Below, in pieces: positions 38,133 to 47,432 of a stretch of DNA of 64,000 nucleotides. The stretch is from Amylibacter marinus (GTDB lineage Bacteria; Pseudomonadota; Alphaproteobacteria; Rhodobacterales; Rhodobacteraceae). The DNA lies in assembly GCF_030160015.1 (NCBI RefSeq), contig NZ_BSNN01000002.1, forward strand, positions 1,172,303 to 1,236,302, written 5' to 3'. A model generated the notes under the pieces. That model had not been told where the DNA came from and searched no databases. It was given only the letters and a program-made list of their open reading frames with translations. The position numbers were made by a program, and so were the translations under genes. The first letter of the stretch is position 1. The number at the start of each line of letters is the position of its first letter.

Positions 38133-39034
38133 CAATTCATCCTTGCCAAGGTGCGGTTCGCCGCAATCCGTGTTGCCCAAAACGCCAAAATGGCCGCTAT
38201 CAACGGGATCAGCAAGGGGATAAACCATTGCATCCCAGAAAATCCAAGCCCGGTTAGAAACGCCCCCTCTGCCGCCGCCGAGGGCAACAAAAATATCGCC
38301 ACCATCCCACAAACAGAACCAAACAGCGCACCGAAAAACCCCCGCAGTGTAAAGCGCCGCACAAAGGCCTTGGCGATGTATTTGTCCTTCGCCCCGACCA
38401 ATCGCAATACCTGAATCACCTGCGTATTCGCCGCCAGGGCCGCCTGCGCCGCCAGTGTAATCATTGCCGCCAAAGCGCCACCGATCAAACAGATCGACAA
38501 AACCGCCAGCATGCGCAACCGCGCCGCGGCATCCACCAACGGGCGACGCCAGCGTGTGTGATCATCTAAAACCGCGCCCGGGGCCTCTGCCGCTAAGCGA
38601 AATCTCAAACCCTCCATATCAGGGCCCACACTTTCCTCAACCACCTCGATTAGACGCGGAATTGGCAAATTGTCCAAGGGCAGATCGGGCCCAAACCATG
38701 GCTCAAGCAAGGCATGTTGTTCATCGGCGCGCATCAATCGTGCCGAGGCTATTCCCTTTGTGGTTTCCAATATTTCCATGACCCGCTCTGATTGAATTTC
38801 CAGCTGGGCCTCTGGGGCGGAAATGCGCACGGTCGATGTCCGCGATAGCTCCGCCGACCAGCGATCGGCCAAACGCCCCGTTGCCATGGAGAGCGCCAGC
38901 GCAAAAACCACCAAAAAGCTCATCACAGCAGCCGTGAAGCTGGTTAGCCGCGCGGTAAATCCCGCCGGTGGCACCACACGGTCGGCCTGTTTATCACCGG
39001 CCAAAATCATCTGAATCCCGTTGACTATACCCAT
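38132..39034 (-). CDS. ftsX: Cell division protein FtsX
   Basis: FtsX is the membrane subunit of the FtsEX complex that activates peptidoglycan hydrolases at the division site. The 300-residue product has one membrane segment near residues 30-50, a periplasmic domain (about 55-170) and three C-terminal segments separated by the LVGAKDKYIAKAFVRRF loop typical of FtsX. It overlaps ftsE by one base and plsC by one base. Confidence 0.92.
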   Translation of the reverse strand: MGIVNGIQMILAGDKQADRVVPPAGFTARLTSFTAAVMSFLVVFALALSMATGRLADRWSAELSRTSTVRISAPEAQLEIQSERVMEILETTKGIASARLMRADEQHALLEPWFGPDLPLDNLPIPRLIEVVEESVGPDMEGLRFRLAAEAPGAVLDDHTRWRRPLVDAAARLRMLAVLSICLIGGALAAMITLAAQAALAANTQVIQVLRLVGAKDKYIAKAFVRRFTLRGFFGALFGSVCGMVAIFLLPSAAAEGAFLTGLGFSGMQWFIPLLIPLIAAILAFWATRIAANRTLARMN

Positions 39035-39711
39035 TATAAATCCGCCCCGGCCAAATGAACCCGCTTGCCTTGAATACGTAATACGCGCGCGGCGACATGC
39101 GGGCGCGCCGCGCGGATCAAATTCATATCATGGGTTGCTACCAAAATCGTCTTGCCCATTTTGTTCAGCTCTATCAGCAGGGTCAGCAAGCGCTGAGCCA
39201 TATTCCAATCCAAATTTCCCGTGGGTTCGTCGGCCAAGATCACCTCTGGCGATAGAATCACCGCACGGGCCAGCGCCGCGCGCTGACGTTCGCCACCAGA
39301 CAGCTCTGGTGGCAGTTGATCAATATTTTCTTCCAGCTCAACCCATTTTAACAGCTCACGTAGATTACGCTGATCATCCAATCCATCACGCCCAGCAACA
39401 AAGCTGGGCAACAGCACATTTTCCCCAACTGATAGATGGTTCAAGAATTGACAATCCTGATGCACGACGCCGATGCGGCGGCGTACCAAGGCCACATCAT
39501 CGCGATTCATCGCGCGGACATCGCGACCAAACACCTTTATCGTACCCGAATCTGGCATTAATGCCTGATAGCACATCTTCATCAACGTGGTTTTGCCAGT
39601 GCCCGAAGGCCCTGTAAGAAAATGAAAGGTGCCCTGCGCCAGATGCAGATCCACATCTCGGAAAATCTCACCGCCACCATAGCTAAAACCAGCTTTTTTA
39701 AGCTCTATCAC
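39034..39711 (-). CDS. ftsE: Cell division ATP-binding protein FtsE
   Basis: FtsE is the ATPase partner of FtsX. The 225-residue protein has Walker [11 protein letters not shown], the signature LSGGERQRAALARA and Walker B VILADEPTGNLD. It starts with GTG at 39711, supported by GGAGA a few bases upstream. It is divergent from the zinc-ribbon membrane protein gene across 148 bases. Confidence 0.95.
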   Translation of the reverse strand: MIELKKAGFSYGGGEIFRDVDLHLAQGTFHFLTGPSGTGKTTLMKMCYQALMPDSGTIKVFGRDVRAMNRDDVALVRRRIGVVHQDCQFLNHLSVGENVLLPSFVAGRDGLDDQRNLRELLKWVELEENIDQLPPELSGGERQRAALARAVILSPEVILADEPTGNLDWNMAQRLLTLLIELNKMGKTILVATHDMNLIRAARPHVAARVLRIQGKRVHLAGADL

Positions 39712-39859
39712 GCGGTTCTCCGTATTTTTGTCACGATTCTATGTTTCGTGTGACCTTAGTGTAAAATAATCTAGTTATGCTAGATAATTGGGCTATTATA
39801 GCGCTAAATAAAGCTGGTAAGAAATTATCGGATAAAACGAAATCGACTAAGGGAATGAA
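39712..39859. promoter_or_regulatory. ftsE / zinc-ribbon gene divergent intergenic region
   Basis: This AT-rich gap must hold promoters for both directions. It contains two inverted repeats: ATCTAG-N5-CTAGAT (39769-39785) and GCTATTATAGC (39792-39802). They could be operators or fortuitous; I cannot assign a regulator. Confidence 0.35.
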
Positions 39860-41674
39860 ATGCGGATTATTTGCCCCAACTGTGCCTCTCAATACGAAGT
39901 AGCGGATACCGCGATCCCTGAAACGGGTCGCGATGTTCAATGCGCAAAATGCTCCCAGATATGGTTCCAAGAACCACCAATGTTACTGGCACCATCTGCC
40001 GAAACCTCGGCCCCAATCCCCGCCGCTGATCCAACACCAGAGCCACAGCCCAGCGCAGCATCACCGTTTGAGCGCCAAGAGTCCGCCCCCCCCACGCCCT
40101 CACAGGGCGCAGAAATCTATACAGAACAACACAGCGAATCCGCCTCTGTTTCCGATGTATTCGAGGACTTGAAACGCCAACAGGCCCTGCGCGAACAAGA
40201 AGAAGAGGCCCGTCGCGCCGCCCAAGAGGAAGCCCGCATTGCGGCCCAAGAAGAGGCCGACCGCCTAGAAGCACAGCGCATTGCCGCCGAACAAGCCGAG
40301 GCAGAAGAAGCCGCTCGCCAACAGGCAGAACAAGCCGCGCAACAGTTAGCCGCGGAAGAAGAAGCGGCACGCATACAAGCGGAACAACAGCCGGCGCAAG
40401 ATGCCCCGACAGAGCACACACTGGATCTTCCTGAAATCGCAGACCCAGAGGGCGCAGCACCCGAAGACCCAGCGCCTGAGGAACCAGTCGCACAACCTGC
40501 ATCCGCCCCAATGCCCGAGGCAGCACCTGCGGTATTTCGTTCGTTGCGCGCAACGCGTCGCGCCCCCGCTCCGGAAGCCGCAGTCGAAGTCGCCCCCGAG
40601 CCAGAGGAGCCAACCCCGACAGAGGAACAGCCCCAAGCCACCGAAGAACAGAGTGACGAATTCACAGATACAGCCGGCGATGAAACCACCCCCGATCCAC
40701 AAAGTGGTATCACCCCAGAAGTGAAGGCAATTTTGCAAGAAGAGGCCGAGTATTCTTCAAACGCCCGAATTGAAGAACCCTCGTTCACACCACCAGAGGT
40801 CGTTGAACAGCCCGCCGTGGCCGCAACAGAGGCCGCCGAAATCGAGGATGTCCCACGGGTCAAATACATAGATCCCGCACCAATAGACCCTGCCCCTGCC
40901 CCAGAAACACCTGCGGCGGATGAAGAGATCGCAAGCGAAACCAAGGCCAGCCCATTTGATGGCGGTATTCGCCGGCTGAGGATTTCGCATCCCGACGCGA
41001 ATATAGATGCGGACAAGCCCGAAATCACGCCTCCAATGCTCAGCAATCGCAAGGAAATGGATCCCATTCCCGATGTTAGCGAGCTGAAACAGCAAATCGA
41101 GAACATCGAGGCCCTAGAGGCCGACCCAGATGTCAAACTGGCCACCGCCAAGAGCTTGCGCGATGTGCTAAACGCCCAAGAGGACGACCCAAAGGCAGAG
41201 CAAAGCGATACCCCCAAAGAATCAGCGCCCAAGGGTTTTGCGCGGTTCAAAGATGCGGCCCTGCCCATCAGGAAACCAGCCCCCAGCACCGACTTGTCCA
41301 CCGCAATCCCCGCGGCCCCCAAAAGCGGCAAGGCCGTGTTCACAGATATCGACGAGATCAATTCCAGCATCGAAATTTCCCCCGATGAAGACGAACCAGA
41401 GGTAGATTTCGACGAGCTGGAGGAACCCGCAAAGCGCGGGCCGTTTAACACAGGGTTTATCACCGCTGTGGCCCTGTGTGTGGTGACATTACTGATGTAT
41501 ATCATCGGCCCAATGTTGGCCAATTCTGTTCCGCAGACAGCCGATTTCGTATCCGCCTTTAATGGCAAAATCGATAGCGGACGGATGGTATTACAGGATA
41601 TGTATTACCAAGGCGGTACACCTGGACTTTCAAATCTATTTGAAAACTTCAAAGGCCAATTCAGCGGCGGTTGA
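39860..41674 (+). CDS. Zinc-ribbon (MJ0042-type) single-pass membrane protein with Ala/Glu/Pro-rich cytoplasmic region
   Basis: The 604-residue protein starts with a small zinc ribbon: Cys5, Cys8, Cys28 and Cys31 in CPNC and CAKC. Residues ~50-520 are rich in Ala, Glu, Pro and Gln, with a likely coiled coil near 95-175 (EEARRAAQEEARIAAQEEA and similar). One membrane segment lies at about 531-553, followed by a ~50-residue tail. Short members of this family are found beside ftsE in related genomes. Function is unknown; a membrane-anchored scaffold is possible. It converges on the TIGR02302-type gene. Confidence 0.8.
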   Translation: MRIICPNCASQYEVADTAIPETGRDVQCAKCSQIWFQEPPMLLAPSAETSAPIPAADPTPEPQPSAASPFERQESAPPTPSQGAEIYTEQHSESASVSDVFEDLKRQQALREQEEEARRAAQEEARIAAQEEADRLEAQRIAAEQAEAEEAARQQAEQAAQQLAAEEEAARIQAEQQPAQDAPTEHTLDLPEIADPEGAAPEDPAPEEPVAQPASAPMPEAAPAVFRSLRATRRAPAPEAAVEVAPEPEEPTPTEEQPQATEEQSDEFTDTAGDETTPDPQSGITPEVKAILQEEAEYSSNARIEEPSFTPPEVVEQPAVAATEAAEIEDVPRVKYIDPAPIDPAPAPETPAADEEIASETKASPFDGGIRRLRISHPDANIDADKPEITPPMLSNRKEMDPIPDVSELKQQIENIEALEADPDVKLATAKSLRDVLNAQEDDPKAEQSDTPKESAPKGFARFKDAALPIRKPAPSTDLSTAIPAAPKSGKAVFTDIDEINSSIEISPDEDEPEVDFDELEEPAKRGPFNTGFITAVALCVVTLLMYIIGPMLANSVPQTADFVSAFNGKIDSGRMVLQDMYYQGGTPGLSNLFENFKGQFSGG

Positions 41675-41685
41675 TCTCAAATAGG

Positions 41686-41707
41686 ATCCGCCCAAGGGGG
41701 CGGATTT
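41686..41707. terminator. Hairpin between the zinc-ribbon gene and the TIGR02302-type gene
   Basis: ATCCGCCC and GGGCGGAT pair over a four-base AAGG loop, followed by TT on the + strand. It fills the 34-base space between the two convergent stops and probably ends both transcripts. Confidence 0.65.
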
Positions 41708-41708
41708 C

Positions 41709-44363
41709 CTAAAATCTATCCAGCAAACGCTTTAGGTAATCCAATTCGTACTCTGGGCGGGTTTGATCCTGTGATCTGTTGCGCAGATCCTCAAACAGCT
41801 CTTGGTATTTTTTGCGCCGCCCAGTGGCATCCAAGCCATCGTTACGGGCATTCTCATCGGTGCGTCGCCCGGTGCGAGATTGGTCCTGTGGCCGCCCCAG
41901 CGGATCAAAACTGCGGCCTTGCCCTTGGCCGGCCTGATCACGGGTCTCGCCGTTGTTCCCTTGGTTTTGAGCCTGACGTTGCTGATCGCGCAGCGCCCGA
42001 AGCCCCTGTCGGATCGAATCCAGCACCTCGGATTGGTCGCCCAGCGCCTCACCTAGATTTCCCTCTTCGATGTTTTCCTCGGCGCGACGTGCCTGCTCTT
42101 GAGCATTACCCAAGGCATCTCGGGTGCCCTCACCGGTCTCACCGCCGCCCTGTCCCAACGCGCCCAATTGGCGTTCTAGCATTTCGCGCAGCGCTTGTTG
42201 ACGTCCAGCCAGATCAGACGATTCATCACCACCCGTTCCAGATTGCCCCGCCTGACCTTGGCCCTGTCGCCCGCTCTGGCCCTGAGCGCCCTGTTGTTGG
42301 CCCTGCTCCCCCCCCTGTTCGCCGCTTTGCTGACCGCCCTGCTGTTGGCCACCAGATTGTTGACCCTGTTCCTCACCCTCGCCGGTGCCGTCTTGGGGTT
42401 GGCCCTCGTCGAATTGTTCTTGCAACTCGCGGAATGTGTCATCAGCCAGCTCTTGTTGCTCTCGCAACAGATCCTGCATCTCTTCTTCTTGGCGCTGTTG
42501 TTCGCCGCCCCCGCCACCCTCTTGGCGCACCACCTGCATATTCTCCATCATGGCCTGCAATTCACGCAACAACTCTTGCGCCTCGTCCATGCGCCCCTGT
42601 TCCATCAATTCTTGGATGCGGTCCATCATTTCTTGCAGCTGATCTTGGGAGAGTGTTTCGCCCTCCCCCCCCGATGGTGCGGCATCGCCATCGGGCCCTT
42701 GGTCGGCCAAATGGTTCATGTAGTTCTGCGTAGCGGCGCGCAACTCTTGCATCAGCTCGGCGATTTCTTCATCTGTCGCACCATTTTCCATCGCCTCGTT
42801 CAGCCGCTCTTGGGCGCGGCGCAACCTATCGGCGGCATCGGCCAAATCGCCATCCTCGATCAAAAGAGCCGCGTTCCACAACAGCTCGGCGACCTCATCC
42901 AGCACCTCGTCACTTAGACCACCCTGCTCGGCACCATATTCCAGCCGCCGCAATGCGGTTCTGGTCATCAAATAGGCCTTGTCCTGTGGGAAAACGCCGT
43001 CGGGGCGATGACTCATTGCGCGTAAAAGAAACTCTGCGCGTGTGGCATTCAAACGGTTCCACAGGAGCTGCCTGCGCACATCAACCAGCGCAGCAGACAG
43101 CGGATCAAAGAACCGCTTCTTGGCCAGTTCGGTGCGCAACGGGGATATTTCTCCCAGATTTCCTGCCGCATCCTCGGCACTTAGCCCCAGCACCACCGGC
43201 AGCCCCGCCCAGACATGTTGTGCAAAATCCTCTTCGATCATACCCTCGAAATCATCGGTTCCACCTGAAAACGGCAGAGGCAGATCGCCGCTAAGGGCCG
43301 CACGTGGTTCTGGATCTAGGGCCAGCCCAAACTTGCGCGGTACCGCATCCAGATCCAATTCTATATGTAGGCCACCCCCGACAACACCGTAATCATCGCG
43401 CGCACGAAACGGCAGGCGCATCGCACCCTGAAGGCTGCGGGTCATCTCGCCCGTGACCTCGATGCTGGGCGCGCGATCCGCGCGCATAGAGATCACCCAT
43501 TCGCGCGTCTGCCCACCATCAGGAGAGATGCGCATGATCCCAGAACGCGCAACATTAAATGTGACCTCGGCCAGCTCGCCAGCCTCTTGGGGAATTGCGG
43601 CATTCCCCGCCACGCTGATATCCTCTGATAATTTCACAGACCCCGCAGGCCCATAGGCGCGCACCAAGATTTGGCTACCCACGGCCAAGGGCACCGATTT
43701 GTTAACCTCGACCTCGTTCAAATAAATGCTGGGCAGGTGGGTATACAGCGGTGGCTTGGCCCAGATTTCATAACTAGAGCCGGCGGCGGTGGCCTGAATC
43801 GTGGTCTCTGCGGTGCTGGCACGGCCAACGCGGTACTCATTAGGGGCGAAAACCGCTGCCGAAACCGCCGCCAACAACGCAATCAGGCGCATCCCATAGG
43901 GGTCACGCCCCGATAACCTGTGCTGAACACCGCGAATTTGGGCCTGATTGGCCCGTGCAGCCATGCGCTCTAGGTGCAGTTGCCACAGTGCCTCGGTGTC
44001 CTCATTATCCCCACCAATGCCCAATTGATCATGCAGGCTACGCACCGGCGCACCGGGCATACCAGAATCAAGGCGGGCATAGACCTCGTCCTGTTCTGGG
44101 AAGCGGTACGCCAACTGCCCCCGCCAAACAGCCCAGACCACCGCGCAAGAAAATACCCCAATTAAGGCCCACGCAAGCCCCAAAGGCAATACCCCCAGCC
44201 CGCCCCAGCGCAACACCGCAAACCCAGCAAAACAAAGGGCGATCAACTGCCAATAGGCGCTAAGAAAGCGCTCTATCACCAAGACACATCCCGTAACCGC
44301 AACCTTGGCGCGCAGTGCATTCATGGCGCGTTTTACCGTGGCGGATGTATCTGGCAGAGGCAT
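41709..44363 (-). CDS. TIGR02302 / DUF4175 family large membrane-anchored protein
   Basis: The 884-residue protein has two adjacent N-terminal membrane segments (about 36-54 and 58-80) and the segment DEVYARLDSGMPGAPVRSLHDQLG seen in this alphaproteobacterial family. A folded region reaches about 450. Residues ~500-830 are dominated by Gln, Glu and Gly with helical stretches (MDRIQELMEQGRMDEAQELL) and near-repeats of GQQ. No catalytic motif is visible and function is unknown; the repeats may mediate assembly in the periplasm or cytoplasm. It lies 29 bases downstream of lysA. Confidence 0.82.
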   Translation of the reverse strand: MPLPDTSATVKRAMNALRAKVAVTGCVLVIERFLSAYWQLIALCFAGFAVLRWGGLGVLPLGLAWALIGVFSCAVVWAVWRGQLAYRFPEQDEVYARLDSGMPGAPVRSLHDQLGIGGDNEDTEALWQLHLERMAARANQAQIRGVQHRLSGRDPYGMRLIALLAAVSAAVFAPNEYRVGRASTAETTIQATAAGSSYEIWAKPPLYTHLPSIYLNEVEVNKSVPLAVGSQILVRAYGPAGSVKLSEDISVAGNAAIPQEAGELAEVTFNVARSGIMRISPDGGQTREWVISMRADRAPSIEVTGEMTRSLQGAMRLPFRARDDYGVVGGGLHIELDLDAVPRKFGLALDPEPRAALSGDLPLPFSGGTDDFEGMIEEDFAQHVWAGLPVVLGLSAEDAAGNLGEISPLRTELAKKRFFDPLSAALVDVRRQLLWNRLNATRAEFLLRAMSHRPDGVFPQDKAYLMTRTALRRLEYGAEQGGLSDEVLDEVAELLWNAALLIEDGDLADAADRLRRAQERLNEAMENGATDEEIAELMQELRAATQNYMNHLADQGPDGDAAPSGGEGETLSQDQLQEMMDRIQELMEQGRMDEAQELLRELQAMMENMQVVRQEGGGGGEQQRQEEEMQDLLREQQELADDTFRELQEQFDEGQPQDGTGEGEEQGQQSGGQQQGGQQSGEQGGEQGQQQGAQGQSGRQGQGQAGQSGTGGDESSDLAGRQQALREMLERQLGALGQGGGETGEGTRDALGNAQEQARRAEENIEEGNLGEALGDQSEVLDSIRQGLRALRDQQRQAQNQGNNGETRDQAGQGQGRSFDPLGRPQDQSRTGRRTDENARNDGLDATGRRKKYQELFEDLRNRSQDQTRPEYELDYLKRLLDRF

Positions 44364-44392
44364 CTATTTCCTTTCAGCGTGGTCCTGTATTC

Positions 44393-45658
44393 CTACAGCC
44401 ACTCTGGTAGTGTATCGCGATTTATCATCTCGTCAATTGTAGGACGTGCGCGAATAACGGCGAATTGATCATCCTTCACCATGACCTCGGGGATCAAAGG
44501 GCGCGAATTATATTCAGATGCCATCACCGCCCCATAAGCACCGGCAGAGCGAAAGGCGATCATTTCGCCGTCCTGCACCGCAGGCATATCGCGCTGTTTG
44601 GCAAATGTGTCACCAGATTCGCACACTGGCCCCACGATATCTACGGGTGCAGGTTCCACGCCAAGGGCTGGTTCGATCACCGGAATAATATCGTGATGGG
44701 CCTCGTACATGGCAGGGCGGATCAAATCATTCATCGCCGCATCCACAATCAAGAAATCGCGGCCCTCGCCCTCTTTGTTATAGATGACCGAGGTGACCAA
44801 AATCCCAGAATTCCCCGCAATCAAGCGCCCGGGTTCGATTTCAATCTCGCACTCCAAATCGCCCAATGTTTCCCGTATCACCTGTCCATAATCCATCGGC
44901 AAGGGTGGCGCCTCGTTTGAACGCGCATAGGGAATACCCAGCCCGCCACCCAAATCAAGACGGCGAATGTTATGCCCATCGGCGCGCAATTCAGCCGTAA
45001 GCTCCGCCACCTTTTGATAGGCCAAACGGTAGGGTTCCAGATCTGTTAGCTGACTACCGATATGCACATCAATACCCACAACCTCGATGCCCTCCATGGC
45101 CGCCGCTTCGGCGTAAACGGCACGGGCCTTGGCGATCGGAATGCCGAATTTGTTTTCCGATTTACCGGTGGCAATCTTTGCATGTGTCTTGGCATCTACA
45201 TCGGGATTAACGCGCACGGTAATCGGGGCAACTACGCCCAAATCCAGCGCAACCTCGTTTAACAGCCGCATCTCCGGCTCGCTCTCGACGTTGAACTGAC
45301 GAATGCCACCGGTTAACGCCACGCGCATTTCCTCGCGGGTTTTGCCCACACCAGAAAACACAATTTTATCCCCCGAAACACCCGCCGCCTTGGCGCGCAA
45401 ATATTCCCCCATGGACACCACATCCATGCCCGCGCCCATTGCGGCCAGTGTTTTCAACACTGCCATGTTCGAGTTGGCCTTCATCGCATAACAGATTAAA
45501 TGGTCCATCCCCGCCAGCGCCTCTTCAAACACCTTGAAATGGCGCTGAAATGTGGCGGTAGAATAGACATAAAACGGGGTGCCGACCGATGCCGCGATTT
45601 CGCTGATCGCCACATCTTCTGCATGCAGAGCGCCGTTTTTATATAAGAAGTGATCCAT
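44393..45658 (-). CDS. lysA: Diaminopimelate decarboxylase
   Basis: LysA removes CO2 from meso-diaminopimelate to form lysine. The 421-residue fold-type III PLP enzyme has the PLP-lysine in CYAMKANSN, the glycine-rich phosphate loop RRLDLGGGLGIPY, EPGRLIAGNSGIL and the active-site CESGDTFA near the C terminus. Length is normal. It is in one unit with the DUF2834-like gene, lptM and argH. Confidence 0.96.
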   Translation of the reverse strand: MDHFLYKNGALHAEDVAISEIAASVGTPFYVYSTATFQRHFKVFEEALAGMDHLICYAMKANSNMAVLKTLAAMGAGMDVVSMGEYLRAKAAGVSGDKIVFSGVGKTREEMRVALTGGIRQFNVESEPEMRLLNEVALDLGVVAPITVRVNPDVDAKTHAKIATGKSENKFGIPIAKARAVYAEAAAMEGIEVVGIDVHIGSQLTDLEPYRLAYQKVAELTAELRADGHNIRRLDLGGGLGIPYARSNEAPPLPMDYGQVIRETLGDLECEIEIEPGRLIAGNSGILVTSVIYNKEGEGRDFLIVDAAMNDLIRPAMYEAHHDIIPVIEPALGVEPAPVDIVGPVCESGDTFAKQRDMPAVQDGEMIAFRSAGAYGAVMASEYNSRPLIPEVMVKDDQFAVIRARPTIDEMINRDTLPEWL

Positions 45659-45663
45659 GATAT

Positions 45664-45930
45664 TTACCTAAAACTGCGGGATCGGAAAAACAAATACAGT
45701 GGCAAGCCACACCCCACCCCAATCCCAAAGGTGGCAAAAATACAAAGCGGCGCTAGCCAATAATCATGACGCACATATACCTCGGCGATGATCCATATGC
45801 ACAGGGTGATACCGGCAAAAATCTCGACGCGCGCCAATGCGCCACCAAGGATAGGCGCATCGCCAAAATATACCGACATACCCGCGCCACACAGCGCCAG
45901 CACCAGATAGATCACTCGCAGAACAGACAT
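45664..45930 (-). CDS. DUF2834-like small membrane protein
   Basis: The 88-residue product has three membrane segments (about 3-22, 34-50 and 57-80) and ends LPLYLFFRSRSFR, with AEVYVRHDYW in the middle loop, both reminiscent of DUF2834 proteins. No function is known. It begins inside the last 19 bases of lptM and precedes lysA by five bases, so it is clearly part of that operon. Confidence 0.65.
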   Translation of the reverse strand: MSVLRVIYLVLALCGAGMSVYFGDAPILGGALARVEIFAGITLCIWIIAEVYVRHDYWLAPLCIFATFGIGVGCGLPLYLFFRSRSFR

Positions 45931-46013
45931 GGTGCCCCCGCATCGCCCACAGGCACTGGATCACCCTTGATCCCACAGCCCATCAGCACCAAACAGATCA
46001 CCAAGGCCCGCAT
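45912..46013 (-). CDS. lptM: LptM-like very short lipoprotein (33 codons)
   Basis: An open frame of 33 codons starts with ATG at 46013, overlapping the argH stop (TAATG), and ends at TGA in the next gene. It reads [13 protein letters not shown] and then GIKGDPVPVGDAG: a short hydrophobic signal, an LMGC lipobox with Cys13, and the CGxKG segment that defines LptM (YifL). LptM helps mature the LptD/E lipopolysaccharide translocon in E. coli. A place next to lysA is common for this tiny gene. It is easily missed by automatic annotation because of its size. Confidence 0.75.
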   Translation of the reverse strand: MRALVICLVLMGCGIKGDPVPVGDAGAPCLFCE

Positions 46014-47407
46014 TACGCCAAAATCTCTTTCCAACGCGCCACCTGTGTACGCACCTGTGCAGGGGCCGTACCACCGTAACTAACGCGGCTTGCCACCGAA
46101 TTATGCACACCCAGCACCCCAAAAACCGTATCGGTAATGGCGCCGTTTACGGATTGCATATCCGCCAAGCTTAGATCAGGTAGATCGCATCCCTTCTGCT
46201 CGGCCATGGCCACCAAGGCGCCGGTCACGTGATGCGCATCGCGAAAGGGCATGCCCAATTCACGCACCAGCCAATCAGCCAAATCCGTAGCCGTGGAAAA
46301 TCCGGTGGCCGCCGCCGCCTCTAATTCGGCCGTGTTCGGTGTCATATCCGCCACCATTCCCGCCATAGCGGCCAGCGCCAACATCAGACTATCCGCCGCA
46401 TCAAACACCTGCTCCTTGTCTTCTTGCATATCCTTGGAATAGGTCAGCGGCAGGCCCTTCATTACGGTCAGCAACCCAACCATAGAACCGGTAATCCGCC
46501 CGACTTTGGCGCGGATCAATTCCGCCGCATCGGGGTTTTTCTTTTGCGGCATAATGGATGATCCGGTGCTGAAACGATCCGATAGGGTCACAAAACGGAA
46601 CTGCGCGCTGGACCAAATCACCAACTCTTCGGCAAGGCGCGACATATGTGTGGCACAGATAGAAGAACAGGATAGAAACTCCAGTGCAAAATCGCGATCC
46701 GCAACCGCATCCAATGAATTGGCCGCAGGGCGATCAAACCCAAGTGCCGCCGCAGTTGCATCGCGATCAATCGGAAATCCGGTACCCGCCAAAGCCGCCG
46801 CCCCTAAGGGGCTTTCGTTCATCCGCGTACGCGCATCCTGAAAACGGGATTTATCGCGCGCCAACATTTCCACATAGGCCATCATGTGATGCCCCCATGT
46901 GACCGGCTGTGCCACCTGTAAATGCGTAAACCCTGGCATTACCATATCCGCACCAGCATCCGCCTGATCCACCAAGGCGCGAATCAGCGCATCAATTCCC
47001 AAGATCGCCGCATCCATTTGGTCACGCACCCATAATTTAAAATCGGTCGCCACTTGATCGTTGCGCGAACGCCCAGTGTGCAAACGGCCCGCTGGCTCCC
47101 CCACAATCACCTTTAGGCGCGCCTCGACATTCATATGAATATCTTCCAGAGCTTTGGAATATTCAAAAGACCCATTCTCGATTTCTGACAAGACCGTGAG
47201 CAACCCTTCCTTAATGGCCGCGGCATCGTTATCAGTGATGATACCTTGTTTGGCGAGCATCGCGCTGTGGGCGATAGATCCGGCAATATCTTGGGCCGCC
47301 ATACGTTGATCAAAGCTGATCGACTCGTTGATGGCCTCCATGATTGCGTCTGGGCCACTGGCGAACCGCCCGCCCCACATTGCGTTTGATGAATTCTTGT
47401 CAGACAT
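46013..47407 (-). CDS. argH: Argininosuccinate lyase
   Basis: ArgH splits argininosuccinate to arginine and fumarate. I place the start at the ATG at 47407 ([15 protein letters not shown]), giving 464 residues, since the 11-codon extension is not conserved and would overlap the tlpA leader. The fumarase-superfamily signature [17 protein letters not shown] is intact, as are [13 protein letters not shown] and [13 protein letters not shown]. Only 25 bases separate it from the divergent tlpA-like gene. Confidence 0.96.
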   Translation of the reverse strand: MSDKNSSNAMWGGRFASGPDAIMEAINESISFDQRMAAQDIAGSIAHSAMLAKQGIITDNDAAAIKEGLLTVLSEIENGSFEYSKALEDIHMNVEARLKVIVGEPAGRLHTGRSRNDQVATDFKLWVRDQMDAAILGIDALIRALVDQADAGADMVMPGFTHLQVAQPVTWGHHMMAYVEMLARDKSRFQDARTRMNESPLGAAALAGTGFPIDRDATAAALGFDRPAANSLDAVADRDFALEFLSCSSICATHMSRLAEELVIWSSAQFRFVTLSDRFSTGSSIMPQKKNPDAAELIRAKVGRITGSMVGLLTVMKGLPLTYSKDMQEDKEQVFDAADSLMLALAAMAGMVADMTPNTAELEAAAATGFSTATDLADWLVRELGMPFRDAHHVTGALVAMAEQKGCDLPDLSLADMQSVNGAITDTVFGVLGVHNSVASRVSYGGTAPAQVRTQVARWKEILA

Positions 47408-47432
47408 GCCTATACCATTTGAAAGGGTCAAA

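Noticed and set aside
38133..38312. N-terminal extension of plsC by 60 residues
   Set aside because: It lies fully within ftsX in another frame; the ATG at 38132 overlaps the ftsX stop and leads directly into the membrane anchor.
39867..40613. Minus-strand frame of 248 codons rich in Arg and Leu
   Set aside because: Another shadow of the zinc-ribbon gene in a different frame, with unnatural composition.
40117..41568. Long minus-strand frame of 483 codons, Ser/Ala-rich
   Set aside because: It is the antisense of the Ala/Glu/Pro-rich zinc-ribbon gene; biased codons on the real strand suppress stops on the other. No motif or ribosome site supports it.
41771..42733. Plus-strand frame of 320 codons opposite the TIGR02302-type gene
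   Set aside because: Pro/His/Arg-rich shadow caused by the Gln/Gly-rich coding strand; no start signal or family resemblance.
42195..42917. Plus-strand Leu-rich frame of 240 codons that looks like a membrane protein
   Set aside because: The Leu run is the antisense reading of CAG/CAA-type Gln codons, so apparent membrane segments are artefacts.
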